Shown here piece by piece: positions 61,342 through 64,000 of a stretch of DNA of 64,000 nucleotides. The notes beneath the pieces are model-generated. The model did no database searches and had not been told where the DNA came from. It saw only the letters and a program-made list of their open reading frames with translations. The stretch's first letter is position 1, and the number at the start of each line of letters is the position of its first letter. A program made the translations under genes and the position numbers. This stretch comes from Trachythela sp. YZ-2020 (Eukaryota > Cnidaria > Anthozoa > Malacalcyonacea > Clavulariidae): the NCBI GenBank assembly GCA_016169945.1, contig JADLSH010000061.1:496001-560000 (forward strand), in the 5' to 3' direction.

Positions 61342-62184
61342 TAGAAATACATGCATGCAGTAACCCCTCGCCCATTTGAACCAAACAATTTACTCCAAAA
61401 GTTATTGTAACATGAAGTACTGAGTCCACGAATGTAACCATGGTAACACGCAACATTGTATATTTTTTATATTTTAATTTGCACAAAATATTATTTTGTT
61501 TTTAACTATAAAATTATCAATTGCCCAACTCTATAAAGTGGGCATGCTATTATGTACTCTTTTAGCTTTGATTTACTGTAACATTCAACCTTAGACGTTC
61601 ACAAAACGTTTCGAAATTTTCAAAAAACCTCAACTGCTTTTCGAGGAGTATTTTTATACTTCGCACTTGCTTTTGCAATGAAGTTTTTGAGATTTAATGT
61701 TATTTTATTTGTCTATAACATATTTGAATCAATACTAAGATACTCTCAATCAATGTTGTATTGACCACACAGAATGATCTACACATTTTCAAATTCACAA
61801 GAAGATGCTATGTTAAAAAATCGGCAAAGCAAGCATGCAAAATAGACACTTGCCTGTTTAAAACGCTCCTTTTTCGGTCTTTCGATAGTTTTTGCTCTTG
61901 TTAATTTGTCCTCTAAATAATTTTCATTTATCTTGTTTTGGAAACTTACTTACATAGAGACTTACTTATAAAATGAGTGCAAAACTATTTTTGAAAAATA
62001 GATGGAAGTCTTCTGATCTCTCGGCTTGAACTTGCGCATGCGCATAACTTACAAAAAGGTCGAGTCCATGACAAAAAAACATGGCGGACGACTTTGCATT
62101 CCACAATGTTTTCACATACCCGGGTGTAAATCTCCGAGCGGAATTAGTGCCCTCGCACGGCGCTTCGCGCCGGCTCGCGGACAA
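61342..62184. other. Insertion specific to duplication copy 2
   Basis: About 840 bp between aacactctaac and aataactaa-acaacag, which are adjacent in copy 1 (near 24866). It is an insertion in copy 2 or a deletion in copy 1. It ends in a GC-rich stretch (gcacggcgcttcgcgccggctcgcgg) and holds a ccatgacaaaaaaacatggcggac phrase near 62065-62090. No gene is recognised. Confidence 0.6.
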
Positions 62185-62450
62185 TAACTAAAACAACAGT
62201 AAGGCTTACTCTAGGATGGTAACTCTCCTTCTTAATCCATTAGCTGGCAATGCGCCCAGATGCGCCCTACTTTAGTATTTTACCATGTCTAACGCCAGAT
62301 GATTTTACTCATCAGTGGTAGGGTAAGTGCTAGTTAATGGGTTAGCAAAACTATCTGGCAGTGTCCCTTGATAACCCATTCGCTGTAAATGCGCCCAGAT
62401 GCGCCCTACTTTAGTATTTTACCCTGTCTTTACGCCAGACTATTTTACTT

Positions 62451-62483
<33 letters not shown>

Positions 62484-62726
62484 TAGAGCACTGCCAGTTA
62501 ATGGGTTAACTCGCCGCGAGATAATGACAGTTTGCCGATTTAAGGTGAGTTTAGGCGATTAATGGAATAGGGTTTGCAATGGGGCGAGTAATTTGCGTAT
62601 GGAGCTTTTCCTTTGCTGTAATTTTTTTACCAATAAATCGAAAACTTTGCCAGATCTATTTTTGAAATCAATTAGCAGCTCGCCTCATTAATACCGAGAA
62701 CAACTCAAACTACGCATGCCGTATTC

Positions 62727-63294
62727 GAGAATCAACACCCAACGCATGGTTTATTCTAAGTCAGGAAAATTTCGAAATGGCTAATCATGTTTTAACGATT
62801 GTCAGGATTCTCTGTGGCTCATTTTATGTAAATGGGGTGCGGTTTGTCGATGAAGATGAGCCATTTTTCTGCAAGTCTTGTAACCGTGACTGCGTACATC
62901 CGGTAAAGCATGGGCTATTGTACTGTCGTGATACAGTGGTGTCGAGAGAAACATTTTGGAACTGTGCAATGGATTACTTCCCAATAGCATTTGTAAGGGA
63001 GCTGAACAGCTTGGATGATGATATGTTTCTGTATGCTTTATTTGGCAATTTTGAATCGGTGCAGCAGGTGCTCACTGTGGAGTTGATCAAACGTTTTTGT
63101 GCCATTGGGGCTGAATTTATCTCAAATGCAGTCAAGACTGTTTGCTACATTGAAACATTTTTAGTATAACTACTTAAATATTTAATTTTTCTTAATTGTA
63201 AAAAATACCAAAAATATGGACAATTTTAGAATAGGCAATTATTAGTTAAATAATTTTTCTTGTATCTTCAGATATGGAGGCAATAAAGAATTTC
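62727..63294 (+). mobile_element. Retrotransposed insert with a 23-bp target duplication
   Basis: A 23-bp direct repeat (actcaaactacgcatgccg plus tatt) stands at 62704-62726 and again at 63295-63317. Copy 1 of the duplication has a single related site, so 62727-63294 is an insertion made after the duplication. Long target duplications and a 3' aataaag are typical of LINE-machinery insertion. The insert carries one open frame at 62777-63169. Confidence 0.85.
62777..63169 (+). CDS. 130-residue ORF in the retro-insert, probably a LINE ORF2 C-terminus
   Basis: It starts MANHVLTIVRILCGSFYVNG. A C-x2-C ... H-x4-C pattern (FFCKSCNRDCV, VKHGLLYC) is followed by a leucine-rich helical part (FWNCAMDYFPIAFV, FLYALFGNFESVQQ) ending ETFLV. 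Zinc-knuckle-like C-termini with such helices occur at the end of some LINE ORF2 proteins, so the simplest reading is a 5'-truncated LINE. The open frame shows either youth or, less likely, a small gene. Confidence 0.5.
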   Translation: MANHVLTIVRILCGSFYVNGVRFVDEDEPFFCKSCNRDCVHPVKHGLLYCRDTVVSRETFWNCAMDYFPIAFVRELNSLDDDMFLYALFGNFESVQQVLTVELIKRFCAIGAEFISNAVKTVCYIETFLV

Positions 63295-63943
63295 ACTCAA
63301 ACTACGCATGCCGTATTGACTCGTTTAAACGCCCCTTTCGAATAAGCGCTGCAGTTTTAACAACAATGTGACGCTTAATCGAAGCACCGTTAGACGGAGT
63401 TGTTCGAGCTGAAAACAACTACACTACATCCCAATCTTTGATCAGCCTCGGACCTTTTTAATATTATCCTGTACTACATGTTCGAAGAGAGTATATTTCA
63501 CTTTTGTTATATTTTAACTCTCCCTCCAGGACTTTGGAAATGCGAAATTCCGTTGTGAAGGCAGTTCGGAAGGAAGTTTTAGGAAAAGTTAGTTGAAATC
63601 GACAATAAGTCCTGCAGAGATGAACAAGTTTTCCCTGAGAAGTTTTATTTGCTCGTTTGTATGACAAAAAATGACAAGTTTTGTTTGATAAGGAGCCTTG
63701 TTAATAGCTAGTCATACCAGCTTTTACAAAATTGATTGAAATAAACTTGTTTGCCGTACACACGAACAAATAAACTCGTGAAGGAACTTGTCAAGGAAAT
63801 TAACTGGCTCGTCTGTACGGGACTTAAGCTTTCCGGACTTCTTGTATCATGAGTATTTGGCTCGGTTGAATTGGGCTACCACACCTTGGTTAAAGGACTT
63901 TTAATGAATAACGATTTACAATTCCAATCTTTCATTATACTAG

Positions 63944-64000
63944 TTGAGGGACTCCACAAAGAATTTGCCAGAGCAGGTTCAGACGTCTTACAAGCTTTTA
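63944..64000 (+). CDS. BHMT paralogue, exon 3 (cut by window end)
   Basis: Acceptor tactag before 63944. The 57 visible bases ([19 protein letters not shown]) are identical to 26094-26150. The gene must continue beyond the window. Confidence 0.88.
   Translation, partial: MRDSTKNLPEQVQTSYKLL

Larger units (their letters stand above)
59905..64000 (+). repeat. Segmental duplication, copy 2 (BHMT 5' part)
   Basis: Collinear with 23960-26150: the same intron 1 end, BHMT exon 2, intron 2 and exon 3, in the same orientation. Extra pieces in this copy are 61342-62184 and 62727-63294; a tRNA-like SINE sits at 60250-60383. Exon 2 is about 95% identical by eye and the visible 57 bases of exon 3 are identical. 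Confidence 0.93.

Noticed and set aside
1..64000. CRISPR arrays, bacterial operons, riboswitches, rRNA
   Set aside because: I saw no regularly spaced repeats with unique spacers and no prokaryotic gene organisation; the genes are split by introns.

Overview
This is an AT-rich animal (eukaryotic) genomic window. Its coding sequence is split by introns with GT..AG borders, and it carries many classes of transposable element: Ngaro/DIRS, BEL/Pao, Ty3/Gypsy, CR1/L2-like LINEs, a Penelope-like fragment, Mutator-like, hAT-like and P-type DNA elements, and tRNA-derived SINE-like repeats. This mix suggests a marine invertebrate, most likely a cnidarian; that placement is inference from the repeat repertoire and gene style, not something the sequence proves.

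The backbone is a betaine-homocysteine S-methyltransferase (BHMT) gene on the + strand. Eight exons (24712-40422) are clear, and a ninth, very short first exon (5611-5640) is proposed, which makes intron 1 about 19 kb. Joined, they give 376 residues with all three zinc cysteines and the GDGG and IAE motifs. The introns are packed with mobile DNA. Intron 1 holds an apparently complete Ngaro-type tyrosine-recombinase retrotransposon (7237-13943), a hexanucleotide array of about 570 bp (14735-15306), and a Mutator-like TIR element (17260-22827) that itself hosts a dead but near full-length LINE. Introns 3, 5 and 8 carry further TIR, foldback and retroelement pieces.

From 59.9 kb to the window end the 5' part of BHMT appears again (exons 2 and 3 plus long stretches of intron). 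A second, tandem BHMT paralogue therefore starts here and runs off the right edge. Between the two copies lie a Ty3/Gypsy element with both LTRs and a 5-bp target duplication (42887-49698), into which a TIR DNA transposon with an intron-containing Mutator-like transposase is nested; a C2H2 zinc-finger gene (50813-51973, - strand); a two-exon THAP/P-element transposase gene with an intact catalytic triad (53186-56426, + strand); and a 5'-truncated LINE (56684-59270).

The first 5.6 kb is a graveyard of a TIR element, a BEL/Pao pol relic and a DIRS recombinase relic. Probable functional host genes are BHMT, its partial paralogue and the zinc-finger gene; the P-type transposase is either a transposon or a domesticated gene. 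Other coding sequence belongs to mobile elements in various states of decay.
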